A DNA stretch of 21,206 nucleotides from Prevotella sp902465605 (GTDB lineage: Bacteria > Bacteroidota > Bacteroidia > Bacteroidales > Bacteroidaceae): assembly GCA_902465605.1 (NCBI GenBank), contig CABQNT010000028.1:1-21206 (forward strand). The letters are read 5' to 3'. Below are positions 14,455 through 21,206 of this stretch, piece by piece. Numbering within the stretch: the first letter of the stretch is position 1; every line of letters starts with the position of its first letter. A program made the translations under genes and the position numbers. Below the pieces are notes generated by a model. That model made no database searches and was not told the DNA's origin. It saw nothing but the letters and a program-made list of their open reading frames with translations.

Positions 14455-15810
14455 ATGAATATTTCATTTGAGAATCCCGACAAGATCAATGGTCAGTTGA
14501 CCGTGACAGTCGAAGAGTCCGATTACAAAGAGGATGTCGAGAAGACATTGAAAGATTATCGTAAGAAGGCCAACATGCCAGGTTTCCGTCCCGGACAGGT
14601 TCCGATGGGAATGATTAAGCGCCAGTACGGCCCCGCCGTTAAGATGGACGTCATCAATAAGCAGGTGGGCAGAAAGGTCTACGATTATATCAAAGAGAAC
14701 AATATCCCGATGCTAGGCGAACCTTTGGCATCTGAGAAGCACGACGCGGTGGATCTTGAGAAGGATGCTCCTTATACCTTTGTGTTTGATATCGCCGTAG
14801 CGCCCGAATTCAAGATTGAACTCAATGGCAAGAACAAGATTGATTATTACAAGATACAGGTTGACGACAAGCTGATTGACCAGCAGGTGGATTCGTTTGC
14901 TGCTCGGATGGGCGAGTATGTCAAAGCAGAGACGTTTGAAGGCAATGACATGCTCAAAGGTGATTTGCGCGAGCTCGATGAGCAAGGCAACACCAAGGAA
15001 AGCGGTTTGACGGTTGAGGCTGCCGTGCTGATGCCCTCTTATATTAAGGTGGAAGAGGAAAAGAAGAAGTTTGATGGCGCCAAACTGGGTGACATCATCA
15101 CCTTCAATCCTCGTAAGGCCTATGCCAGCGATGTAGAATTGGCTTCGTTCTTGAAGATTGATAAAGAACAGGTGAAAGACCATGAAGGCGATTTCAGTTA
15201 TCAAATCACCGAGATCAATCGTTTCCAAAACCATGCAGTGAATCAGGAACTGTTCGACAATATCTATGGCAAAGACGCTGTGAAGGATGAAAAGCAATTC
15301 CGTGAGAAGATAGCAGAGGGCTTGCAGGCACAACTCGAGGGTGAAAGCGACTACAAATTCTTGCAGGATGTACGTGCTTATGCCGAGAAGAAGGTTGGAA
15401 AACTAGAATATCCTGACGAACTGTTGAAGCGCATCATGCGTAAAAACAATCCCGATAAGGATGAAGCGTTTGTAGAAAAGAATTATGACGAGAGCATCAA
15501 GCAGCTCACTTGGCACCTGATTAAAGAGCAGTTGGTGAAAGCACATGATATCAAGGTAGAAGACCAAGATATCAAAGAGGTGGCGCGTGCTGCCGCTCGT
15601 GCCCAGTTCGCTCAATATGGTATGAGCAATGTTCCCGATGAGTATATCGACAATTATGTCAACGATTTGCTGAAAAAGCAAGAGAGCGTAGATGCTTTCA
15701 TTGATCGTGCAGTAGACACGAAGCTGACTCATGCCTTGAAAAACGCTGTGAAATTGAATGAAAAGGAAATTTCATTGGATGACTTTCAGAAGATGATGGA
15801 AGAGAAATAA
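14455..15810 (+). CDS. tig: Trigger factor, ribosome-associated chaperone
   Basis: A 451-residue trigger factor that binds at the ribosomal exit tunnel and shields nascent chains. The N-terminal ribosome-binding signature is MPGFRPGQVP (41-50), corresponding to the GFRxGxxP motif. The middle region (about 150-250) is where the PPIase domain lies in relatives but is poorly conserved here, as in other Bacteroidetes. The C-terminal half is helical and charged, as expected for the substrate-holding arms. The length is typical. It has its own promoter and lies directly upstream of clpP and clpX, the usual tig-clpP-clpX order. A T-rich, repeat-containing spacer separates it from clpP. Confidence 0.93.
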   Translation: MNISFENPDKINGQLTVTVEESDYKEDVEKTLKDYRKKANMPGFRPGQVPMGMIKRQYGPAVKMDVINKQVGRKVYDYIKENNIPMLGEPLASEKHDAVDLEKDAPYTFVFDIAVAPEFKIELNGKNKIDYYKIQVDDKLIDQQVDSFAARMGEYVKAETFEGNDMLKGDLRELDEQGNTKESGLTVEAAVLMPSYIKVEEEKKKFDGAKLGDIITFNPRKAYASDVELASFLKIDKEQVKDHEGDFSYQITEINRFQNHAVNQELFDNIYGKDAVKDEKQFREKIAEGLQAQLEGESDYKFLQDVRAYAEKKVGKLEYPDELLKRIMRKNNPDKDEAFVEKNYDESIKQLTWHLIKEQLVKAHDIKVEDQDIKEVARAAARAQFAQYGMSNVPDEYIDNYVNDLLKKQESVDAFIDRAVDTKLTHALKNAVKLNEKEISLDDFQKMMEEK

Positions 15811-15840
15811 CGTTTTTTCACTTAAAAAACTTCTTGTAAC

Positions 15841-15907
15841 AAGAGGTTATCGACTTTTTTTATTAACTTTGTATAATCGAGGTTTTTAAAAGTGTCGATA
15901 ACCTCTT
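15841..15907. repeat. 14-bp perfect inverted repeat enclosing the clpP promoter
   Basis: AAGAGGTTATCGAC (15841-15854) and its exact reverse complement (15894-15907) lie 39 bases apart. The -7 box of clpP is in between. The right arm would be in the clpP leader, 31 bases before the start codon. In tig read-through RNA the arms could pair and be followed by TTTTA, so a terminator role is possible; on DNA the arms could be operator sites. Confidence 0.9.
15864..15871 (+). promoter_or_regulatory. -7 promoter box of clpP-clpX
   Basis: TAACTTTG is a perfect TAnnTTTG. No clear -33 TTTG is present at the normal distance; the left arm of the inverted repeat lies there instead, which hints at activator or repressor control. 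The start site would be near 15878. Confidence 0.6.
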
Positions 15908-15938
15908 TTATATTATAATGAGAAAGGATAAAAACAAA

Positions 15939-16628
15939 ATGAATGATTTTAGAAAATACGCCACCCAGCACTTGGGGATGAATGGCATGGTGCTTGATGA
16001 CGTCATCAAGAGTCAAGCGCGATATCTTAACCCGTATATTTTGGAGGAGCGCCAGCTGAATGTAACGCAGTTGGATGTGTTCTCGCGCCTGATGATGGAC
16101 CGCATCATCTTCTTAGGCACGGAGATTGACGACTATACGGCTAACACCTTGCAAGCACAGTTGTTGTACCTCGATAGCGCAGACAGCGGTAAAGACATCT
16201 CCATCTACATCAACAGTCCTGGCGGAAGCGTCACGGCAGGCTTGGGTATCTACGATACCATGCAGTTTATCTCGTCAGACGTGGCAACCATCTGTACGGG
16301 TATGGCTGCTTCGATGGCGGCCGTGTTGCTGGTAGCAGGACAAGAAGGAAAGCGTAGCGCACTGACACACAGTAGGGTGATGATTCATCAGCCACTCGGA
16401 GGCGTACAGGGACAGGCTTCTGACATTGAGATTGAAGCCAAGGAGATCATCAAATTCAAGAAAGAACTGTTCACCATTATCGCCAATCACTCTCACACAC
16501 CGTACGAGAAAGTCTACCGAGATTCGGACCGAAACTACTGGATGGACGCTGAGCAGGCGAAGGAATATGGCATGATTGACACGGTGCTGGTTAGGAAACA
16601 ACAAAAAGGAGAAAATGCCGACGATTAA
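15939..16628 (+). CDS. clpP: ATP-dependent Clp protease, proteolytic subunit
   Basis: A 229-residue serine protease subunit of the ClpXP barrel. The catalytic residues are Ser125 in GMAASMA, His150 in MIHQPLGG and probably Asp197 in DSDRNYWM. The start MNDFRKYATQHLGMNG was chosen over the ATG seven codons upstream (15918) because it matches the family and has AAAGGA about 11 bases upstream. The N-terminal region up to about residue 35 is longer than in E. coli and typical of Bacteroidetes. The end overlaps clpX by 14 bp, so the two are translated together. Confidence 0.96.
   Translation: MNDFRKYATQHLGMNGMVLDDVIKSQARYLNPYILEERQLNVTQLDVFSRLMMDRIIFLGTEIDDYTANTLQAQLLYLDSADSGKDISIYINSPGGSVTAGLGIYDTMQFISSDVATICTGMAASMAAVLLVAGQEGKRSALTHSRVMIHQPLGGVQGQASDIEIEAKEIIKFKKELFTIIANHSHTPYEKVYRDSDRNYWMDAEQAKEYGMIDTVLVRKQQKGENADD
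16607..16611 (+). promoter_or_regulatory. Ribosome binding site of clpX
   Basis: AGGAG lies three bases before the ATG at 16615, inside the last codons of clpP. It is one of the few clear Shine-Dalgarno sites in the window. It decides the start and fits translational coupling. Confidence 0.6.
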
Positions 16629-17862
16629 GAAAAAGTGTAGTTTTTGCGGAAGAAGCGAGCAAGAAGTACGACTGCTCATCACGGGAGCTGACGGATTTAT
16701 CTGCGAGGATTGCGTTCAGCAGGCTTATCAGATAGCCGTGGCTTCGGGGGCGCTGGATGAAGAAGTGGAACAGCACGCCAGTGATCAGCCCTTCAAACTC
16801 AAGAAAGTTCCCAAACCACAGGATATCAAGGCTTATCTCGATGAATACATCATCGGGCAGGATGACGCCAAACGTTATCTGTCAGTGGCAGTGTACAACC
16901 ATTACAAACGGTTGCAACAGCCCAAGAATGATGATGGCGTGGAGATTGAGAAGAGCAACATCATCATGGTGGGCTCAACGGGAACGGGTAAGACGTTGCT
17001 TGCCAAGACCATCGCTCGACTGCTCGACGTGCCTTTCACCATCGTCGATGCAACGGTGTTTACCGAGGCTGGATATGTGGGTGAGGATGTAGAAAGCATC
17101 TTGTCGCGCTTGTTGCAGGTGGCCGATTACGACGTGCCAGCAGCCGAGCGGGGCATCGTTTTCATTGACGAGATTGATAAGATAGCCCGCAAGAGCGACA
17201 ACCCATCTATCACCCGCGATGTGAGTGGCGAAGGTGTGCAGCAGGGACTTCTAAAGCTACTTGAAGGAACCATGGTGAATGTTCCGCCAAAAGGTGGTCG
17301 CAAGCATCCCGACCAAGATTATACCCACGTTGACACCAAGAACATTCTGTTCATCTGTGGCGGTGCTTTCGATGGCATTGAGCGCAAGATAGCGCAGCGG
17401 CTCAACACGCATGTGGTGGGTTATAACTCGGTGCAGAATGTGCGGAACATCAACAAGGGCGACCTGATGCAATATATCTTGCCGCAAGATTTGAAGTCGT
17501 TCGGACTGATTCCCGAGATTATTGGTCGTCTGCCGGTGCTCACCTATCTAAATCCTTTGGACAGAGAGGCATTGCGCAAAATCTTGGTAGAACCCAAAAA
17601 CTCGATTGTGAAACAATATATCAAGCTGTTTGAGATGGACGGAATCAAGTTGACGTTCGCCGAAGATGCGCTCGATTACATTGTTGACAAAGCGGTTGAG
17701 TATAAATTAGGTGCGCGTGGTTTGCGCTCTATCGTGGAGTCGGTGATGATGGACGCCATGTTCGAAATCCCCTCCAAGCGTGTCAAGAGCTTCAAAGTGA
17801 CGCTCAAATACACCCAGGAGCAGCTCGACAAGGCTCATCTACAGAAATTGGAGTCGGCTTAA
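16615..17862 (+). CDS. clpX: ATP-dependent Clp protease, unfoldase subunit ClpX
   Basis: A 415-residue AAA+ unfoldase that recognises tagged substrates and feeds them to ClpP. The N-terminal zinc domain has C8, C11, C30 and C33. Walker A is GSTGTGKT (120-127), pore loop GYVGED (153-158), Walker B FIDEID (183-188), the RKH loop is R229-K230-H231, and sensor 2 lies in GARGLRS (366-372). Where E. coli has the IGF tripeptide that docks on ClpP, this protein reads VGY (268-270); I recall the same in Bacteroides. The start at 16615 is supported by the Shine-Dalgarno and by MPTIKKKCSFC. The gene overlaps clpP by 14 bp. Confidence 0.97.
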   Translation: MPTIKKKCSFCGRSEQEVRLLITGADGFICEDCVQQAYQIAVASGALDEEVEQHASDQPFKLKKVPKPQDIKAYLDEYIIGQDDAKRYLSVAVYNHYKRLQQPKNDDGVEIEKSNIIMVGSTGTGKTLLAKTIARLLDVPFTIVDATVFTEAGYVGEDVESILSRLLQVADYDVPAAERGIVFIDEIDKIARKSDNPSITRDVSGEGVQQGLLKLLEGTMVNVPPKGGRKHPDQDYTHVDTKNILFICGGAFDGIERKIAQRLNTHVVGYNSVQNVRNINKGDLMQYILPQDLKSFGLIPEIIGRLPVLTYLNPLDREALRKILVEPKNSIVKQYIKLFEMDGIKLTFAEDALDYIVDKAVEYKLGARGLRSIVESVMMDAMFEIPSKRVKSFKVTLKYTQEQLDKAHLQKLESA

Positions 17863-17906
17863 ACAGCCGCACAGTGAAACACAATAGCGATAATCTAAGT
17901 CGGACT

Positions 17907-17938
17907 GTTCGGCGGGAAGGACCTGATCCCCGCCGAAC
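17907..17938. other. 10-bp GC-rich hairpin between clpX and recQ
   Basis: GTTCGGCGGG (17907-17916) pairs perfectly with CCCGCCGAAC (17929-17938) around a 12-base loop, 22 bases before the recQ start. No T run follows, so it is not a classic terminator. It may stabilise the 3' end of clpPX mRNA or reduce recQ translation. Confidence 0.7.
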
Positions 17939-17960
17939 GCGCCGGCACTAATGAAACACT

Positions 17961-20138
17961 ATGGCAGAGAAGGTTAATCTTACAGAGAAATTAAAACTTT
18001 ATTTCGGCTTTGATGCTTTCAAAGGCGAGCAGGAAGCCATCATCAAACATCTTCTGGCTGGTAACAGCGCATTTGTGCTCATGCCCACCGGTGGAGGCAA
18101 GAGCTTGTGCTATCAGTTGCCGTCACTCATCATGGAGGGGACGGCCATCGTGGTATCTCCGCTCATCGCCTTGATGAAAAATCAGGTGGATGTCATCAAT
18201 GGCATCAGTGAGGAAGAGGGCGTAGCCCATTTCCTCAACTCGTCTTTAAACAAGGCTGCCATCCAACAGGTCATGGACGATGTTCGCTCGGGACGTACCA
18301 AGTTGTTGTACGTGGCACCCGAATCGCTGAACAAGGAAGAGAACATTGAGTTCTTAAAGACCGTCAAAATTTCTTTTTATGCCATCGATGAGGCGCATTG
18401 TATTTCTGAGTGGGGACACGATTTCAGACCAGAGTATCGAAACATCCGACCCACCATCAACAAGATAGGCGATGCCCCTGTAATCGCTTTGACGGCAACT
18501 GCCACCGACAAGGTGCGCACAGACATCAAGCGCAGCTTGGGCATTGCGGATGCACGCGAGTTTAAAAGCTCGTTCAACCGCCCCAATCTGTACTACGAGG
18601 TGCGCCAGAAAGCCTCGGATATCGATCGCCAAATCATCATGTTCATCCGTCAGCACGAGGGCAAGAGCGGCATCATTTATTGCCTGTCGCGTAAAAAGGT
18701 GGAAGAATTGTCTGAAGTCTTGAAAGCGAATAATATCAAGGCGGCACCTTATCATGCCGGACTGGACAGTGCCACTCGCTCACAAACGCAAGACGACTTC
18801 TTGATGGAGCGCATCGATGTCATCGTGGCCACCATCGCTTTCGGCATGGGTATCGACAAGCCCGACGTGCGCTTTGTCATCCACTACGACATCCCGAAAA
18901 GTCTGGAGGGATACTATCAGGAGACAGGTCGTGCCGGTCGAGATGGCGGTGAGGGCATCTGTGTGGCATTCTATGCACGGAAAGACCTCAAAAAGTTGGA
19001 AAAGTTCATGGAGGGAAAGCCCGTGGCAGAGCAAGACATCGGTCGCCAACTGCTGCAAGAGACGGCGGCTTACGCCGAGTCTTCCGTGTGCCGACGCAAG
19101 ATGTTGCTCCACTATTTCGGGGAAGAATATCGGCAAGACAACTGCCACAACTGCGACAACTGTCTGCATCCCAAAGAGCGGCGCGAGGGCAAGGACGCTC
19201 TGCTCATCATTCTCAAGGCCATCGTAGCACTCAAAGAAGAGTTCCGTCAAGGTTATGTCGTTGATTTTGTCATGGGTAAAGCCACTGATGACATCACCTC
19301 GCACAAGCACGATGAGCTGGAAGAGTTTGGCACCGGCGAGGACGAAGACCCCAAGATGTGGAATCCTGTCATCCGACAAGCGCTCATCGCGGGATACATC
19401 GAAAAGGAAGTAGAGAACTATGGAGTGCTCAAAGTGACGGCAGCTGGCAAGAAATTCATTAAAAAACCCGTGTCGTTCATGGTGGCATTGGATACCGAGT
19501 TCAGCGATTACGATGAGGTTGAGGCACCAAAGGGCGGAACCAGCGTACTCGATCCGGCGCTCTTCAGCATGCTGAAAAATCTGAGAAAGCAAATGTCGGC
19601 CAAGCTGAACCTGCCAAAATACGTCATCTTCCAGGATGCATCGTTGGAGCAGATGGCTACCGATTATCCCATTACCTTGGAAGAACTGCAACAAATTCAG
19701 GGCGTGGGAGCCGGAAAGGCCAAGCGATATGGACCTAAATTCGTCGAACTCATCAAAGCGCATTGTGAAGAGAATCACATCGAGCGACCCGAAGAGATGC
19801 GTGTACGAACGGTCGCTAAGAATAGCATGGTCAAGATCAAAATCATTCAGAGCATCGACCTGCAGGTGGCACTCGATGACATCGCCAATGCCTTGGGACT
19901 TGACTTCGACGAGCTGCTCGACGAGCTGGAAGCCATTGTTTACAGCGGAACCAAAATCAATATCGACTATTTTGTGGAAGACGTGATGGATGAAGACCAT
20001 GTGGACGAAATCTACGACTACTTCTTGGATAGCGAGTCGGATGGTTTGAAGCTGGCTATGGAAGAGTTGGGCGACATATATACCAAGGAGGAGTTGCGTT
20101 TGGTGCGCCTCAAATTCATTTCTGATTTAGCCAACTAA
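17961..20138 (+). CDS. recQ: ATP-dependent DNA helicase RecQ
   Basis: A 725-residue 3'-5' DNA helicase for recombination repair. Walker A is PTGGGKS (42-48), motif II DEAH (143-146), the aromatic-rich loop is HCISEWGHDFRPEY (146-159), and motif VI is QETGRAGRDG (320-329). The zinc site uses C377, C395, C398 and C401. Winged-helix (RQC) and HRDC (about 528-602) domains follow. The last 120 residues form an additional acidic, helical C-terminal region, making it longer than E. coli RecQ (about 610); I believe Bacteroidetes RecQ is generally long. No promoter is seen in the 98-bp gap after clpX, so co-transcription through the hairpin is likely. Confidence 0.95.
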   Translation: MAEKVNLTEKLKLYFGFDAFKGEQEAIIKHLLAGNSAFVLMPTGGGKSLCYQLPSLIMEGTAIVVSPLIALMKNQVDVINGISEEEGVAHFLNSSLNKAAIQQVMDDVRSGRTKLLYVAPESLNKEENIEFLKTVKISFYAIDEAHCISEWGHDFRPEYRNIRPTINKIGDAPVIALTATATDKVRTDIKRSLGIADAREFKSSFNRPNLYYEVRQKASDIDRQIIMFIRQHEGKSGIIYCLSRKKVEELSEVLKANNIKAAPYHAGLDSATRSQTQDDFLMERIDVIVATIAFGMGIDKPDVRFVIHYDIPKSLEGYYQETGRAGRDGGEGICVAFYARKDLKKLEKFMEGKPVAEQDIGRQLLQETAAYAESSVCRRKMLLHYFGEEYRQDNCHNCDNCLHPKERREGKDALLIILKAIVALKEEFRQGYVVDFVMGKATDDITSHKHDELEEFGTGEDEDPKMWNPVIRQALIAGYIEKEVENYGVLKVTAAGKKFIKKPVSFMVALDTEFSDYDEVEAPKGGTSVLDPALFSMLKNLRKQMSAKLNLPKYVIFQDASLEQMATDYPITLEELQQIQGVGAGKAKRYGPKFVELIKAHCEENHIERPEEMRVRTVAKNSMVKIKIIQSIDLQVALDDIANALGLDFDELLDELEAIVYSGTKINIDYFVEDVMDEDHVDEIYDYFLDSESDGLKLAMEELGDIYTKEELRLVRLKFISDLAN

Positions 20139-20258
20139 CACACTTTCAATCCCCCGTACACTTTTTGTTATTGTTTGCAAGTGGTCAAGGTGTTTCACTT
20201 TGTGAAAAGAGAAAATGTGAAACGCAAGATGGGAGAGAGGAGGAAAATAATGATGGAG

Positions 20259-20317
20259 GGGCGGTATTCCCACTATTCCTGAAATGAAAGGAATGGTGAG
20301 CATGCCGCCCTTTCTTT
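20259..20317 (+). terminator. Probable terminator of the clpP-clpX-recQ transcript
   Basis: A 22-bp stem with two mismatches (20259-20280 with 20289-20310) is followed by TTTCTTTG. It lies 120 bases after the recQ stop. Confidence 0.7.
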
Positions 20318-20648
20318 GTAGATAGCGGCTCGTCGCCGATGCCTTTTTCCCTTCGTGCATCCGCAACGTCCGGTGACGCTTTTGCGAGTCGATTTTTTCA
20401 TCGATTCATGATGGATTTGAAAGGCGTTGAGATTGAGGACTAAACAACATGCTTTTGGCACCCAAAGTCAATGGGTTGAAGCAGTAAACTCCATGCTTTT
20501 TTCCACGAACCCTGAAACATGATGAACAAGCCATGTGAATAAGGTTTTTATCATGCCCGAAATTAAAGCGTCACGAACAAAACCTCTCATGTTCGTATTC
20601 GGTAGGCATTTAGTGAATATGTGGAGATAGAATGGAGAGATGGAACAA
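20318..20648. other. Intergenic stretch, nothing recognised
   Basis: Open frames here are short and lack protein-like composition on both strands. No promoter box, tRNA or array was found. It may be decayed sequence. Confidence 0.5.
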
Positions 20649-20687
20649 GCAAAAAGGCACGTCAAATCAGTGCCTTTTTGCCTTTTT
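20649..20687. terminator. Bidirectional intrinsic terminator
   Basis: GCAAAAAGGCAC (20649-20660) pairs perfectly with GTGCCTTTTTGC (20670-20681). T runs lie within the stem on both strands and another follows at 20683-20687. Confidence 0.85.
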
Positions 20688-20701
20688 AAAAGATGTTGAG
20701 C

Positions 20702-20719
20702 AGGCGGTTGTTACCGCCT
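20702..20719. terminator. Short hairpin at the original end of the esterase gene
   Basis: AGGCGG and CCGCCT enclose a six-base loop. On the minus strand it would follow the esterase stop if the MITE were absent, so it was probably part of that gene's 3' end. T runs are short. Confidence 0.4.
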
Positions 20720-20728
20720 TTCAAACTG

Positions 20729-20928
20729 TTAAGGGCGGTTCTGTAAATTACCACCGTAAACTTTTTTCATATCAGCCTTTTTACGTTTTGTCATCTTGTA
20801 GCCTCTTTTTGGTTCAATTTGCTTGTTCTTTCAGTCGTATAGCTCGCTATACTCCTTCGCTCACAAACAAATTGAACTCAAAAATAGTCTCACAATCTGT
20901 CAAAGCTAATTTATAGAACCGCCCTTAA
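20729..20928. mobile_element. MITE-like element, 200 bp with 22-bp inverted ends
   Basis: The ends (20729-20750 and 20907-20928) are inverted repeats with one mismatch. Each begins TTAAGGGCGGTTCT from its outside. TTAA at both edges may be a target duplication. Inside are a second inverted repeat built on TTCAATTTG and a central perfect palindrome GTATAGC TC GCTATAC. On the minus strand 20830-20729 reads as 33 codons of basic, protein-like sequence (including RGYKMTKRKKADMKKVYGGN) whose stop codon is formed by the terminal repeat, as at the end of a transposase gene. This suggests a deletion derivative of an insertion sequence. The parent family is not identified. Confidence 0.75.
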
Positions 20929-21152
20929 TTTCTAAATCCTATCGATACAAATGGAAGGGCAAGTCTTAATGAGCTGTGCCAATATTCCCAGTTATGAACA
21001 CCATTGCGAATGCGAAGTTCGCTATTGAGGCCTGCTTTGCTGCAGAGCTGGTGAAGATTAAAAGAGTCTCCTACATCGGGATCGTCATCTCCGCAATCGA
21101 AGAACCAGCGTACTGTGCGCAGTTGTTGCTTTGTTTCTTCATTTGCATTCAG
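20925..21152 (-). pseudogene. C-terminal fragment of an alpha/beta-hydrolase esterase
   Basis: The minus-strand frame gives about 75 residues that match the end of the esterase D-type alpha/beta-hydrolase family: RWFFDCGDDDPD, which holds the probable catalytic Asp region, and RNGVHNWEYWHSSL, with the catalytic His. The nucleophile Ser and the whole N-terminal part are missing. Homology appears to stop at 21152, where a new sequence starting GAGACCTCTGCAAAACTC begins, and a TGA in frame lies just beyond. The stop codon falls within the right end of the MITE. The fragment is therefore flanked by two mobile elements and is very probably non-functional. Confidence 0.65.
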
Positions 21153-21206
21153 AGACCTCTGCAAAACTCATTGTTCAAAATTTGCTCATTTCATCATATT
21201 TTTGTA
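21152..21206 (+). mobile_element. Probable end of another insertion sequence, cut by the window edge
   Basis: The sequence starting GAGACCTCTGCAAAACTC interrupts the esterase frame and resembles insertion-sequence ends of the IS5 type that I recall from Bacteroidetes. A -7 box TATTTTTG (21197-21204) at the very end of the window would suit a transposase promoter. No transposase is visible, so this is an inference. Confidence 0.45.

Noticed and set aside
16576..16614. An upstream ATG giving ClpX 13 extra residues
   Set aside because: The ATG at 16615 has a good Shine-Dalgarno and matches the family N-terminus.
18780..20000. A 406-codon minus-strand open frame opposite recQ
   Set aside because: It is a mirror frame of a well-supported helicase gene, with His- and Leu-rich text typical of antisense translation.

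Overview
The window looks like a chromosomal stretch of a member of Bacteroidales, most likely Prevotellaceae. The evidence is gene content and order (YceD/DUF177, rpmF, fabH, era, der in a row), a BACON-domain surface lipoprotein, an IS982-family insertion sequence, and repeated use of the Bacteroidetes promoter (TTTG, about 20 bp, then TAnnTTTG). Shine-Dalgarno sites are mostly absent, which is usual for the phylum. The genus is an inference.

Layout. 1-95: tail of a 5S rRNA and the rRNA operon terminator, followed by a nine-base minisatellite (101-172). 214-5665: a plus-strand housekeeping block with an orphan sensor histidine kinase, YceD, ribosomal protein L32, FabH, and the ribosome-assembly GTPases Era and Der. 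Era and Der are each preceded, within about 25 bases of their start codons, by a hairpin that ends in a T run. Three copies of a C/G-rich palindromic repeat lie between them. 5666-10200: an accessory segment with minisatellite and direct repeats around a small lipoprotein gene, gene remnants, an AT-rich surface lipoprotein with four BACON modules plus a Big2-like domain, and a complete IS982-family element (9031-10055) with 18-bp ends, a 7-bp target duplication and a frameshifted transposase. 10202-13023: envelope transport genes, lptB (minus strand) and mlaE-mlaF (plus strand). 13087-13992: an Abi-family gene with an RX4H motif on the minus strand, with its own strong promoter and a structured leader. 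14455-20138: a protein-quality and DNA-repair block of trigger factor, clpP, clpX (overlapping clpP by 14 bp) and recQ. 20139-21206: terminators, a 200-bp MITE-like element with 22-bp inverted ends, and the C-terminal end of an esterase gene that appears cut by another insertion sequence at the window edge.

How the genes work together. The left block couples ribosome supply and assembly (5S, L32, Era, Der) with the first step of fatty-acid elongation (FabH). The middle handles the outer membrane: LPS export by LptB and phospholipid trafficking by MlaEF. The right block is nascent-chain folding (trigger factor) next to the ClpXP protease.

I did not find a convincing new multi-gene system. The best candidates for something undescribed are regulatory or repeat features: the hairpins abutting era and der, the clpP promoter enclosed by a 14-bp perfect inverted repeat, the antisense promoter in the leader of the BACON lipoprotein gene, the Abi leader, and the MITE. 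No database search was run; family names rest on recognised motifs.
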